In this document: positions 36,434 to 45,431 of the stretch, piece by piece | Layout of the letters: each line of letters starts with the position of its first letter | How positions within the stretch are numbered: the stretch's first letter is position 1 | NCBI RefSeq assembly: GCF_006381105.1 | Contig: NZ_VDET01000002.1 | Span: 124,001 to 188,000, forward strand | DNA from: Flavicella sediminum | GTDB taxonomy: Bacteria; Bacteroidota; Bacteroidia; Flavobacteriales; Flavobacteriaceae | Reading direction: 5' to 3' | DNA: 64,000 bases | The notes under the pieces: generated by a model | The model's input: the letters and a program-made list of their open reading frames with translations, nothing else | Databases searched by the model: none | What the model was told of the DNA's origin: nothing | Translations under genes and position numbers: made by a program

Positions 36434-37672
36434 ATGAAGTATATAGTACTATGCATAGGAATTGTTCTTTTTGGAGTTAAAGCAAAAGCTCAAGAAAAAA
36501 GCACATTTGATTATTCCCAGTGGGAATTAAAATGGGAAGATAATTTTGATTATAAAAACAGTCAATTAGATGATCATTGGATTTCTGCCAATTACACTAG
36601 TAAAAATTTATACTGTAGCCGATGGCGAGAAAACGTAGATGTAGTAGATGGCGTAATGCATTTAAACATTAAAAAAGAAAAAAGAGGGGGGAAAGATTGG
36701 ACAGCAGGTAGTATCTGGACACGCAAACAGTTTAAATATGGATATTTTGAATGTCGCTACAAATATGCTGGAGGAGAAGCTACCAATAATTCCTTTTGGT
36801 TAATGACAAGAGGAGGAGAACCTACAGAAGGTAAAAAATTTGAAATTGATATTAACGAAGGACATTATCCTAATGAGGTGAGTACTAATATCCATAATTG
36901 GTCAGATTTTACCGTTTTGCCAAATGGAAAGAAAACACACCCAAGTTATAATGAAATGTTCTTTTTTGGAACCAAACCAAATTATTCTATTCAATTAGAA
37001 ATTCCTGTTGAAACGAAGAAAATACGTTTTACCTCTAAAAATAGTTCTAGGTTTAATGTGGGCGAATTTAGAGTGTATGGAGTAAACGAGTCTGGAGAAT
37101 ATCCAACGGTATTGTCACAAACAGCAGATAGTGATATTGATGGTTTGGTAAACTATGCAAGAGCTCAAAATGTAAGCATTACATCAAGCGGTTCGTATAA
37201 AGGAAATTCTTCAGAAAATAAATTGATAGATGGAAACCCTTTTACTTCTTGGAGCACACAGCAAGAGGGAGATAAATGGGTAGAGTTCACTTGGGATCAA
37301 TCTATAACTGTTGGTTGTATTCAGTTTACAAACGGATGGAGAGATCAAAGTAAAACATGGCACAGCTTAGTAAGCAATTACAAAATTCAATATTTAAAAG
37401 ATGGAGAATGGAGAGATATTTCTGTTTTAGATGCCAGTAAAGAGAATGATTTTTCGGAGGAATATCATACCTACGGATTGGAGTGGGATGAAAATGAATT
37501 GGTGTTTTATTTTGATGGTAAAGAATTAAGAAGAACTAAAAATGATTTTTGTTATAGTGAAGCTCCAATCTTTTTAAGCTTAGCTCTTATTAAATGGCAC
37601 GGAGTATTAAAAGATGATTTGGATGGTAAAAGTATGAAGGTTGATTATGTGAAATATTATCAGAAAAAATAA
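36434..37672 (+). CDS. GH16 endo-galactanase-like enzyme with internal discoidin-like insertion, copy A
   Basis: 412 residues with signal peptide (1-20, ending KAQ). The GH16 jelly-roll first half spans ~30-165 (WEDNFDY, GYFECRYKYAGG, NSFWLM) with catalytic signature EIDINE at 137-142: nucleophile E137, D139, acid/base E142. The GH16 fold resumes at ~342 (YHTYGLEWDENELVFYFDGK) and closes with VDYVKYY. The intervening ~180-338 is discoidin (F5/8C)-like, but strands normally last in that domain (TKKIRFTSKNSSRFNVGEFRVYG) come first and the normal beginning (NVSITSSGSYKG, LIDGNPFTSWST) comes after. Likely an agarase- or porphyranase-type enzyme. Confidence 0.88.
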   Translation: MKYIVLCIGIVLFGVKAKAQEKSTFDYSQWELKWEDNFDYKNSQLDDHWISANYTSKNLYCSRWRENVDVVDGVMHLNIKKEKRGGKDWTAGSIWTRKQFKYGYFECRYKYAGGEATNNSFWLMTRGGEPTEGKKFEIDINEGHYPNEVSTNIHNWSDFTVLPNGKKTHPSYNEMFFFGTKPNYSIQLEIPVETKKIRFTSKNSSRFNVGEFRVYGVNESGEYPTVLSQTADSDIDGLVNYARAQNVSITSSGSYKGNSSENKLIDGNPFTSWSTQQEGDKWVEFTWDQSITVGCIQFTNGWRDQSKTWHSLVSNYKIQYLKDGEWRDISVLDASKENDFSEEYHTYGLEWDENELVFYFDGKELRRTKNDFCYSEAPIFLSLALIKWHGVLKDDLDGKSMKVDYVKYYQKK

Positions 37673-37676
37673 AAAA

Positions 37677-39005
37677 ATGAAATTACCCATAACCATTACG
37701 ACTATTTTAGCACTAAGTTTTAGCTTAGAAAGCTGCGCGCAATCTACTAACAACAACGAGATTATAGTAAAAGAGCCAGAGAACAAAAATGAAGAAAAAA
37801 TCATTTGTCCTGAAGATATCTATCATACTCTTTTACCCATTCCATCTGTTGAATTTGATATTTCTAAATGGGAATTAGCTTGGGAAGATGAATTTGATTA
37901 TCCTAACTCTCAGCTTGAAAACAATTGGACTTCTCAAAATGGGCCTAGTGGTCATATCCTTTGTAGCCGATGGAGAGATAATGCAGTAGTAGCCAATGGC
38001 GTTTTGGAATTACAAGCAATAAAAGAACAGCGTGGTGGAGCAGATTGGACTTGTGGCAATATTTGGACAAAAGAAACCTTTAACTATGGTTATTTTGAAT
38101 CAAAATACAAATATGCTGGTGCTAGTGGAACCAACAACTCCTTTTGGTTGTTTTCGAATTTAAAAGGTGTGGGTAATAGTACACCTGGTGTTACTTGTGA
38201 ATTGGATATTAATGAAGGACATTTTCCTAATGAGATGAACACAAACCGTCATCATTGGCAAAATGGAGAAACGGAGAACAGTCAATTAGGATACACAGAA
38301 GGCTTATCTCCAGGATATGCGCATAGTTTTGAAAAAGCTATAAGCACAAAAAAAATTCGTTTCTCTTCTAACAATGCCAATCATTTTCATATCAAAGAAT
38401 TTCGCATCTACGAAGAAAAAGCAGACTGTGATTATCCTAAAAACATACTTTCCAATACGGCTGACAACTCAAATGCTAACTTAAACAACCTTTCAAAAGA
38501 CAGTCAAGTTACCATCACAGCTAGTGGTACTTATAATGATACTTTTAAAGTTTCTGATGTTACCAATGGAAGCATTACAACTGGTTGGGTATCACCAAAA
38601 ACAGGAGAAAAATGGCTAGAATTTTCTTGGCCTTCTGAAAAAAACATAGGACATATACAATTTATCAATGGTTGGCAAAGTGGAAGTAATTGGAATGCCT
38701 TAATATCAGACTATAAAATAGAAGCTTATATAAACAATGTATGGGTTGAAATAAGTAGTTACGATGTAAAAACAAGTTACAATTATGCCAACCATTACCA
38801 TATTTATGGAATGGACTGGTCGGAAACTGAAATCAAATTTTATTTTGATACTAAATTGATTCGTACAATTCCGAATACACTTTGCAATGAAGCATTAAAT
38901 ATTTATTTAAGCTTGGCTATATTAGAACACGCTGGTGAAGTTACAGACGCAATAGATGGTACTAGCATGAAAATAGACTATGTGAAATATTATACTAAAA
39001 AATAA
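37677..39005 (+). CDS. GH16 endo-galactanase-like lipoprotein with internal discoidin-like insertion, copy B
   Basis: 442 residues; probable lipobox ending C20 (SLESC), then a ~35-residue linker. GH16 first half ~58-185 (WEDEFDYPNSQL, GYFESKYKYAG) with ELDINE at 175-180: E175, D177, E180. The discoidin-like insert spans ~216-372, again with KKIRFSSNNANHFHIKEFRIY before SQVTITASGTYND and NGSITTGWVS. GH16 resumes at YHIYGMDWSETEIKFYF. It starts 4 bases after copy A. The pseudogene at 32738 derives from this type. Likely cleaves beta-1,4 galactose linkages in an agar- or porphyran-like polymer; exact specificity is not readable. Confidence 0.88.
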   Translation: MKLPITITTILALSFSLESCAQSTNNNEIIVKEPENKNEEKIICPEDIYHTLLPIPSVEFDISKWELAWEDEFDYPNSQLENNWTSQNGPSGHILCSRWRDNAVVANGVLELQAIKEQRGGADWTCGNIWTKETFNYGYFESKYKYAGASGTNNSFWLFSNLKGVGNSTPGVTCELDINEGHFPNEMNTNRHHWQNGETENSQLGYTEGLSPGYAHSFEKAISTKKIRFSSNNANHFHIKEFRIYEEKADCDYPKNILSNTADNSNANLNNLSKDSQVTITASGTYNDTFKVSDVTNGSITTGWVSPKTGEKWLEFSWPSEKNIGHIQFINGWQSGSNWNALISDYKIEAYINNVWVEISSYDVKTSYNYANHYHIYGMDWSETEIKFYFDTKLIRTIPNTLCNEALNIYLSLAILEHAGEVTDAIDGTSMKIDYVKYYTKK

Positions 39006-39008
39006 ACC

Positions 39009-40265
39009 ATGAAAACAACAATTCTCAACATTATAAAAACATCTTTTCTTTTCTTATTGATAAGCGCCTGTAGTTCAAAGGAAAAAACAAATACTACGGG
39101 ATTTCCTTACAATATCAAGGAAGATACGAAAAACAGAGCATTAAGCAGTGCCATAGAACGTGCCTTTACTCAGTACGATGGTTACACACCTGCCACTAAT
39201 GAATTGTACTCTAACTTTTTATATACACCTTTAAAAGGCTTGGACTATAACGATGGTGACGGTACCATTTCTAGAAGAGATCCTTCAAAAATCATTAAGG
39301 AAAACGGAAAATATTATGTTTGGTACACACATCGTCAAACACCAACGCCACCTGTTGGAGCTAGAAATGCAGACAAGAGTAACGATACCATCCCTTCTAC
39401 AGATTGGGATTTATGCGATATTTGGTACGCCACAAGTAAAGACGGTTTTACTTGGGAGGAACAAGGAGTTGCCGTTCCTAGACCTCCAAAACCACAAGTA
39501 GGTTGGCGATCTGTAGCCACAACTGATATTTTAAAATGGGAAGGAAAATATTATTTATACTTTCAAGGATTTTTAGAAGCGAGCGGAAAGAAAGGTGATT
39601 ATTGTCCGGTAGCCGTAGCTTCTTCGGATTCTCCTGATGGTCCTTGGACCTATCATGAAGGTGCAGTTATAGAAAACGGTGCCAAAGGCGAATGGGATCA
39701 ATTTGCCATTCACGATCCAAATCCATTTATTCACAACGGCAAAATTTATATCTACTACAAAGCAGCCTTTAACAGACCCGATAATTTATGGATTGCTGCT
39801 GGTTTGGCGATAGCAGATTCTCCTTTAGGACCTTTTAAAAAGCATCCTTTAAATCCACTCTTTAATTCCGGACATGAAACTTCATTATTTCCATTTAAAG
39901 AAGGAATTGCTGCCTTAATCGTTCAAGATGGTGTAGAATCCAATACCATTCAATATGCCAAAGACTGGGTGAATTTTGAAATTGCTTCTGTATCGAAATT
40001 TATGCCTGTTGCTTCAGGTCCTTATATTGCAGATGCTTTTTTAGACAACAAAAATGGAAGAGGAATTACATGGGGATTGTCTCATTTTGTCAATGCAGGA
40101 GCACATGGAAAACAACATTCAATACTAGCCCGATTTGATTGTGATTTGAGTTTGGATGTACACGATCCTCAAATGAAGAAAAAAATTAGATGGAACAAAC
40201 CTGACTTTTATTTTCAACATAAACTGAATAAAAAACAACTAGATAGAATTAAAAACAGCAACTAA
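39009..40265 (+). CDS. GH117 3,6-anhydro-L-galactosidase-like lipoprotein
   Basis: 418 residues with lipobox ISAC (C21). The five-bladed propeller shows the GH117 hallmarks: GDGTISRRDPSK with base D91, QFAIHDPNPF with D236, and SGHETSLFP with H289/E290, the histidine being the unusual general acid described for this family. GH117 enzymes release 3,6-anhydro-L-galactose from the non-reducing end of neoagaro-oligosaccharides. This is the best single clue to the cluster's substrate. It starts 3 bases after GH16 copy B. Confidence 0.92.
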   Translation: MKTTILNIIKTSFLFLLISACSSKEKTNTTGFPYNIKEDTKNRALSSAIERAFTQYDGYTPATNELYSNFLYTPLKGLDYNDGDGTISRRDPSKIIKENGKYYVWYTHRQTPTPPVGARNADKSNDTIPSTDWDLCDIWYATSKDGFTWEEQGVAVPRPPKPQVGWRSVATTDILKWEGKYYLYFQGFLEASGKKGDYCPVAVASSDSPDGPWTYHEGAVIENGAKGEWDQFAIHDPNPFIHNGKIYIYYKAAFNRPDNLWIAAGLAIADSPLGPFKKHPLNPLFNSGHETSLFPFKEGIAALIVQDGVESNTIQYAKDWVNFEIASVSKFMPVASGPYIADAFLDNKNGRGITWGLSHFVNAGAHGKQHSILARFDCDLSLDVHDPQMKKKIRWNKPDFYFQHKLNKKQLDRIKNSN

Positions 40266-40280
40266 AACAATCAATTTAAT

Positions 40281-41363
40281 ATGAAAACAAAACCATATGC
40301 GCTGCTTGCGCTAGTACTTGTCTTATTTACGGCATGTAGTACAACAACAACTAAAAAAGAATACAAATTAACCCTAGGAGAAGTCGCCTTAACATCAAAA
40401 TTTCAAAATGATTCCATTACTATTTGGGGAGGATCTTTAGTAAAAGGGGATGATAATTTATACCATCTCTATTATTCAAGGTGGAAAAAAGATTTAGGTT
40501 GGGCTTGGGTGACCCATTCCGAAATAGCACATGCAGTATCCACTAGTCCGTTTGGACCTTTTACTTTTAAAGACGTTGCCTTAGGAATTAGAGATGCCGC
40601 TTTATGGGATGGACTCTGTACACACAATCCTACCGTGCATAAATATGGCGACAAATATTATTTGTACTATATGGGAAACACGGGTGATGGCGTCGTAACT
40701 GGAAGTCCAGGAAACATCAAATTAAACGTTTTGCACAGAAACAATCAAAGAATAGGTGTTGCCGTTGCCGACAACCCAAATGGCCCTTGGAAACGCAGTG
40801 ACAAACCTCTAATTGATGTAAGCGAGGATGTGAATTCCTTAGATGCATTAATGACAAGCAATCCTTCAATAACAGAACGTCCAGAAGGAGGGTATTTAAT
40901 GGTGTACAAAGCGGTTGGTAAAAAGAAAAAAGGAAAATTTGGCGGACCTGTAGTCCATTGTGTAGCCACTTCTGACAGTCCGACTGGGCCTTTTAAAAAA
41001 TACGATTTCCCTATTTTCACTGCAAAAGGACACGATTTCCCAGCTGAAGATCCATTTATTTGGTATGAAGACGGAATGTATAGAGCTATACTAAAAGACA
41101 TGCATGGCGCCTTTACAAAAGCCGGACAAGCTTTAGTTTTATTCGAATCTAAAGATGGTTTTGATTGGAGTTTAGCCAAAAATGCATTGGTTTCAACTTT
41201 AGAAATAAACTGGGAAGATGGGAACACACAAAAAGTAGCACATTTAGAAAGACCCCAACTTTATATTGAAAATGGGAAACCCGTTGCTTTGCTATGTGCC
41301 TCTGACATAAAAGATGCCCATGGCGTTTTACAATCCTTCAATGTACAAATTCCGATAAAATAG
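40281..41363 (+). CDS. Five-bladed-propeller glycoside hydrolase-like lipoprotein, copy 2
   Basis: 360 residues with lipobox FTAC (C15). It aligns throughout with the protein at 33543-34670 (SRWKKDLGWAWVTHSEIAHAV, LWDGLCTHNPTVHKYGDKYYL, GHDFPAEDPFIWYED), ending in VLQSFNVQIPIK. Last gene of the operon, 15 bases after GH117 and before a strong terminator. The fold is that of GH43/GH117-like propellers; activity is unassigned. Retention of two intact copies plus a remnant suggests a useful, perhaps diversifying, exo-activity. Confidence 0.83.
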   Translation: MKTKPYALLALVLVLFTACSTTTTKKEYKLTLGEVALTSKFQNDSITIWGGSLVKGDDNLYHLYYSRWKKDLGWAWVTHSEIAHAVSTSPFGPFTFKDVALGIRDAALWDGLCTHNPTVHKYGDKYYLYYMGNTGDGVVTGSPGNIKLNVLHRNNQRIGVAVADNPNGPWKRSDKPLIDVSEDVNSLDALMTSNPSITERPEGGYLMVYKAVGKKKKGKFGGPVVHCVATSDSPTGPFKKYDFPIFTAKGHDFPAEDPFIWYEDGMYRAILKDMHGAFTKAGQALVLFESKDGFDWSLAKNALVSTLEINWEDGNTQKVAHLERPQLYIENGKPVALLCASDIKDAHGVLQSFNVQIPIK

Positions 41364-41378
41364 AAAGTATACAAACAA

Positions 41379-41414
41379 AAAAAGAGGCTGTATTTTCATA
41401 CAGCCTCTTTTTTT
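41379..41414. terminator. Bidirectional terminator at the end of the galactan operon
   Basis: gaggctgtat pairs with atacagcctc (4-base loop), with an A-run before and T-run after. It lies between converging genes and can stop both. Confidence 0.85.
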
Positions 41415-41426
41415 GTTCACTATTTC

Positions 41427-41714
41427 CTATAGATATTGATCCACATTTTCCCATGGACCTCCATTGATAATATCAATTCCTTGTTGCTTTAAGAAGTCAG
41501 TTGCCTGTCCACTTCTCGCTCCACTTCTACAAACAGCAATTACTTGCTTACCGTAGCCCTTCACTGTATCAATATTACTAGGAATTCTATCTAAAACAAT
41601 ATGCTCTGAACCTGCGACATGCCCTTCAGCATATTCGCCATCTGTTCTAACATCTAATACAACAGCTCCGTTTTTTAAATACTCTTGTATTTTTTCATTG
41701 TCAAAATTTGCCAT
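41427..41714 (-). CDS. Rhodanese-like domain protein
   Basis: 95 residues: a single rhodanese domain (VLDVRTDGEYAEGHVAGSEHI) with the active-site cysteine loop VCRSGARSG. Such proteins carry persulfide sulfur for thiosulfate or thiol chemistry. No signal peptide, so cytoplasmic. It follows the PpiD-like gene on the same strand after about 40 bases. It is the first conserved gene right of the accessory cluster. Confidence 0.9.
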   Translation of the reverse strand: MANFDNEKIQEYLKNGAVVLDVRTDGEYAEGHVAGSEHIVLDRIPSNIDTVKGYGKQVIAVCRSGARSGQATDFLKQQGIDIINGGPWENVDQYL

Positions 41715-41754
41715 AATTTTTTTGCTTTAATTTTCTGTACCTAATCATACTGTA

Positions 41755-43851
41755 TTAATACATATTTCCTCTTTGATCATCAACTTCAACTAAATCTTTT
41801 AGTGCGTTGAAGATTTGACCGTTTACTTTGTTTTTGTTGTCTGTAGCAAGACTGTTTTTAGCCCCTTCATAACTAGGTAAAGTTGCTGGTTTTTCTTTTG
41901 ATTTTACAACAAAAGCAAAAACACCTTTTACTCCAGAAACATTTGTAATTACTTTATTTTCAGCTACAGCATACATGGCTCCTACAACACCTGGCTCAAT
42001 TCCAACACCAGAAATAGTTGGAGCACCTAAAGTAACATTAGAAAATGATTTTACAGCAACTTCTGCTGATTTAGCAATTGCTTCTAAATCTGCTCCCTTC
42101 ATTTTTTCAGCAATCAATTTTGCTTTTTTCTGATTCATTAAAATAGGCTTCACCTTTGCCGATGCTTTAGAAGAAGACGAAAGACCTTTTTCTGATTTAT
42201 TAGTCAATACAACTACCGCATAACCATTATCTAAATCGAAACGTTTTACATCATTGATTGAACGTTCATTATCGAAAGTCCATCTTACAATACTTCTGTT
42301 TTTACCTAAACCAGAAACATTTTCTTCTAATTCTTTAATACCTACTAAAGGTCTAGCTGTATAGTTTAATTCTTTTAACAATTCATCTAAAGTCTCACCT
42401 GAAGATAATTTATAAGCCAAACTTTCCGCATTTTCAAAAATAGTGTTTTCAGTAGCTTCAGAAGCTTCAATTTTTCTTGCCAAAGTTGACAATTTCACCG
42501 CATTTTGAATATTTTTTTGATTTGTAATATGAATTACATGCAATCCGAAATCAGTTTTAACAACTCCGATATCTCCTTTTTTATTTAAGAAAGTATAGTC
42601 TCTAAATTCAGGTACCATACGAGAATATGTAAACCAGTCTAATTCACCACCCTTTTCAGAATTTGATTTATCAGAAGAAAATTCTTTTGCCAAAGAGGCG
42701 AATTTAGATTTCTTTCTTTTTACAACTTTCAAAATACTATCAGCCAATTTTTGTGCTTCAGCTTCCGTTCTTGTAATGGTTGGATCAGCAGATCTTGAAC
42801 CTACATAAGAAATTAAGATATGACTAGCTTGCACTGAATCCGGCATCTTAATAAATTCTTCAACTTTCGATAATCTGTAGTGATTTTGAAATTTATAAGG
42901 TCCAACAACAACACCTTCTTTCGCCGCAAAAATTTCATCAGCAACAACGGTAGGTAAATTGTTCTTAAATAAATAATTTCCATCAACAGGAATATCCGTT
43001 CCGCTTTCAGCTATATAAGCTACACCATCTTTAGCCGCTGTAAAAGGAGCTATTTCCAATTTCAATTCGTCTTGAATGTCTTTTTCATCTTCTTCAGAAG
43101 CTACTATATCAAACTTTACATATTTAATATCTCTTGTCGCGTCTACTTTAAATTCAGCAGCATGACTTTTAACATAGGCATCAATTTCAGAAGAACTTAC
43201 TGTAGCATCTGCATCTTCAATAGAAGAATAAGGTACGTAAACAAAAGATCCAGATAACTTGGTTCCATTTTCAAAATGGTTTCTTTCACCATCTTTTAAA
43301 GATGCACCAACTCCTAACTTTACCAATTGCGTATACGCCGATTGCTCAACGTTTGCTTTAACGTTCTTTTCAGTATTCAACCAATTTGTCCAAGCACTGT
43401 TTGCTTGACCTTTTGAATTTTCTTTTAAGTTTGCTAAGTACTCTTTGAATTTATCTTCATCAAAAAGACCAATCTCATTTTTGAAAATTTCAGCATTTTT
43501 AATTGAAGGTATTTCAACGATGGCATCCCAAACGTCTTTTTCTCCTACTACAATTCCTGCATTTTTTAATTGCTCTTGGTAAATTTTTTCGCTTAAAACA
43601 CTATTCCAAACAGCATTTACTGCTTGCATATCAGAAACACCATTTCCAACATTAGATTTGTATGCTTCTACTCTAGTTCCAAAATCTTTTCTACTAATCG
43701 TTTCGCCATTAATTTCACCTACTGAATTTACTTTACTAGAATTAAAAAAGTCTAAAATATCTTTTGGACTTGCAACAAAAGCAAATAGCGCCAAACCAAT
43801 GATTACAATTAAAAACATTGAACGCTCTCTAATTTTCGATAATATTGCCAT
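41755..43851 (-). CDS. PpiD/SurA-like membrane-anchored peptidyl-prolyl isomerase
   Basis: 698 residues from the ATG at 43851, giving MAILSKIRERSMFLIVIIGLALFAFV; the upstream ATG at 43893 only adds 14 unlikely residues. One N-terminal transmembrane anchor (~12-30), a SurA_N-like chaperone region, and a parvulin domain (~340-450, VQASHILISY, GELDWFTYSRMVPEF, FGLHVIHIT). It helps outer-membrane and exported proteins fold in the periplasm. Neighbouring genes serve envelope biogenesis (LptC, an OMP), which fits. Confidence 0.9.
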   Translation of the reverse strand: MAILSKIRERSMFLIVIIGLALFAFVASPKDILDFFNSSKVNSVGEINGETISRKDFGTRVEAYKSNVGNGVSDMQAVNAVWNSVLSEKIYQEQLKNAGIVVGEKDVWDAIVEIPSIKNAEIFKNEIGLFDEDKFKEYLANLKENSKGQANSAWTNWLNTEKNVKANVEQSAYTQLVKLGVGASLKDGERNHFENGTKLSGSFVYVPYSSIEDADATVSSSEIDAYVKSHAAEFKVDATRDIKYVKFDIVASEEDEKDIQDELKLEIAPFTAAKDGVAYIAESGTDIPVDGNYLFKNNLPTVVADEIFAAKEGVVVGPYKFQNHYRLSKVEEFIKMPDSVQASHILISYVGSRSADPTITRTEAEAQKLADSILKVVKRKKSKFASLAKEFSSDKSNSEKGGELDWFTYSRMVPEFRDYTFLNKKGDIGVVKTDFGLHVIHITNQKNIQNAVKLSTLARKIEASEATENTIFENAESLAYKLSSGETLDELLKELNYTARPLVGIKELEENVSGLGKNRSIVRWTFDNERSINDVKRFDLDNGYAVVVLTNKSEKGLSSSSKASAKVKPILMNQKKAKLIAEKMKGADLEAIAKSAEVAVKSFSNVTLGAPTISGVGIEPGVVGAMYAVAENKVITNVSGVKGVFAFVVKSKEKPATLPSYEGAKNSLATDNKNKVNGQIFNALKDLVEVDDQRGNMY

Positions 43852-43977
43852 TATTTTTATTAAATTATTTATTGATAGTGTGCGAAAATACAATTTACTC
43901 TTTAATAATAAAAGTGAAACAGCTTTTTAATTAGCCTACAAAATAAAAAAAGTAATGTGTTGTTTTTGAGGTGAAAT

Positions 43978-45243
43978 TTAAGCCTCTAAAACGGTAAGAT
44001 AAACTTGTTCAATCTTTGAAGTACTGCTTTTTAACACTTCGATTTTATAGTTTTCAATCGTCAAAATATCGCCTTTTACAGGGATATCTTCGGTATGGTT
44101 TAAGATAAAACCACCCAATGTTTCATATCCCTCATCTTTTGGAATATTTAAGTTGTAGGTTTCGTTCAAATAATCAATTTCCAAGCGAGAAGAAAATTGA
44201 AATTTATTTTCTTTGATGATGACTTCTAAAAGCTCAATAGAATCGTGTTCATCTTCTATCTCTCCAAACAATTCTTCAATAATATCTTCCACAGTGATCA
44301 ATCCAGAGGTACCTCCATATTCATCTAATACAATCGCAATACTTTTTCTTTTTTTGATCAATGAATTTAAAACATCACTAATACTGCTTGATTCTGGTAC
44401 ATTTTCAACTGGCATCAAAATAGATTTGATACTTTTCGGCTTTTTAAACAAATCGAAGGCGTTTACGTAGCCGAGAATATCATCTAAAGAAGTTTTATAA
44501 ATTACAACTTTGGACAGGCCTGTTTCAGCGAAAATTCGTTTTAATTTGGCCGTTGTTTCGTGTATTTCAACCGCAATTATTTCTGTTCTAGGCACCATAA
44601 TTTCCCTAGCTTTCAATTTATGAAAGTCTAAAGCATTTTGAAAAATTTGAATTTCAGAATCTACGGAATCATCTGCTGTATCTAATTGTTCATTTATATA
44701 ATCACCTAATTCTTCTTTGCTAAATTCAGTTTGAGACTCAGCTCCATTATCGTTAAAAAACACTTTTAAGAAGAAATCGGAAATTCGTGAAATAAATCCT
44801 GAGATATAGTAAAATAAAATATAGAAGAAATATGCTGGAACAGCAAATAACTTTAAAGTTTCGTTTGCATAAATTCTGAAAATTGCTTTTGGCAAAAACT
44901 CAGCAGTCACCAAAATTATCAAAGTAGAAATAAGCGTTTGAATTAGCAGAACACTAAATTCATTAAAATAAGCAATACCAATAAAAGGGATTAGCACATC
45001 TACAATAAGTGCCCCCATATAGTAACTATATACCACCAAAGAAATATTATTACCCACTAACATTGTGGTAATAAATTTTGAAGATTTTTTTGTGATACGC
45101 TCAAGAATTTTAGAGACAATCGTGTCTCCTTTTTTCTCTAGCTCAATGTGCAATTTATTAGAAGAAATAAAAGCAATTTCCAAGCCTGAAAAAAAAGCTG
45201 ATAATAAAACGGAAACAATAATTATTGTAATTTCTACGCCCAT
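43978..45243 (-). CDS. DUF21/CBS-domain membrane protein (CorC/HlyC-type, GldE-like)
   Basis: 421 residues: DUF21 transmembrane domain (~1-190, SAFFSGLEIAFISSN), two CBS repeats (~205-325, MVPRTEIIAVEI, RKSIAIVLDEYGGTSGLITVEDI) and a CorC_HlyC domain (~340-421). Relatives are 'hemolysin family' or magnesium/cobalt efflux proteins; the similar GldE of gliding flavobacteria is another candidate. The role is not decided by sequence. Confidence 0.85.
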   Translation of the reverse strand: MGVEITIIIVSVLLSAFFSGLEIAFISSNKLHIELEKKGDTIVSKILERITKKSSKFITTMLVGNNISLVVYSYYMGALIVDVLIPFIGIAYFNEFSVLLIQTLISTLIILVTAEFLPKAIFRIYANETLKLFAVPAYFFYILFYYISGFISRISDFFLKVFFNDNGAESQTEFSKEELGDYINEQLDTADDSVDSEIQIFQNALDFHKLKAREIMVPRTEIIAVEIHETTAKLKRIFAETGLSKVVIYKTSLDDILGYVNAFDLFKKPKSIKSILMPVENVPESSSISDVLNSLIKKRKSIAIVLDEYGGTSGLITVEDIIEELFGEIEDEHDSIELLEVIIKENKFQFSSRLEIDYLNETYNLNIPKDEGYETLGGFILNHTEDIPVKGDILTIENYKIEVLKSSTSKIEQVYLTVLEA

Positions 45244-45249
45244 AAAAAT

Positions 45250-45429
45250 TTATTCTCTTTTCTTTCGAAACCTTCTTTTAAAGAAAAACATAAATACAGC
45301 AAGTACACCAAAACCCAATTGTATGTATCCTTTTTCCGGTTCTTCTGAAATTTTCAGAACACCTTCAAAAATAAAAATAGCTCCTATAATTAAATAAGCA
45401 AACTCAAAATATTTACTAAATGCATGCAT
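45250..45429 (-). CDS. Small membrane protein, 59 residues
   Basis: Start set at the ATG at 45429, two bases after the lptC stop; a longer frame from 45480 overlaps lptC and adds an improbable basic leader. Two hydrophobic helices (FAYLIIGAIFIFEGVL and GFGVLAVFMFFF) end in a basic tail RRFRKKRE. Lies between lptC and the CBS protein in an evident operon. Function is unknown. Confidence 0.7.
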   Translation of the reverse strand: MHAFSKYFEFAYLIIGAIFIFEGVLKISEEPEKGYIQLGFGVLAVFMFFFKRRFRKKRE

Positions 45430-45431
45430 AA

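Noticed and set aside
36434-39005. Two separate partial discoidin domains in each GH16 protein
   Set aside because: The first segment has only the last strands and the second only the remaining ones; together they make one domain length, so a single permuted module is the simpler reading, though not proven.
23461-41363. Carrageenan as the target polymer
   Set aside because: Carrageenan carries anhydro-D-galactose and its exo-enzymes belong to GH127/GH129-type families, not seen here; the GH117 signature favours an L-anhydrogalactose polymer. It remains a minor possibility for the GH16 enzymes alone.
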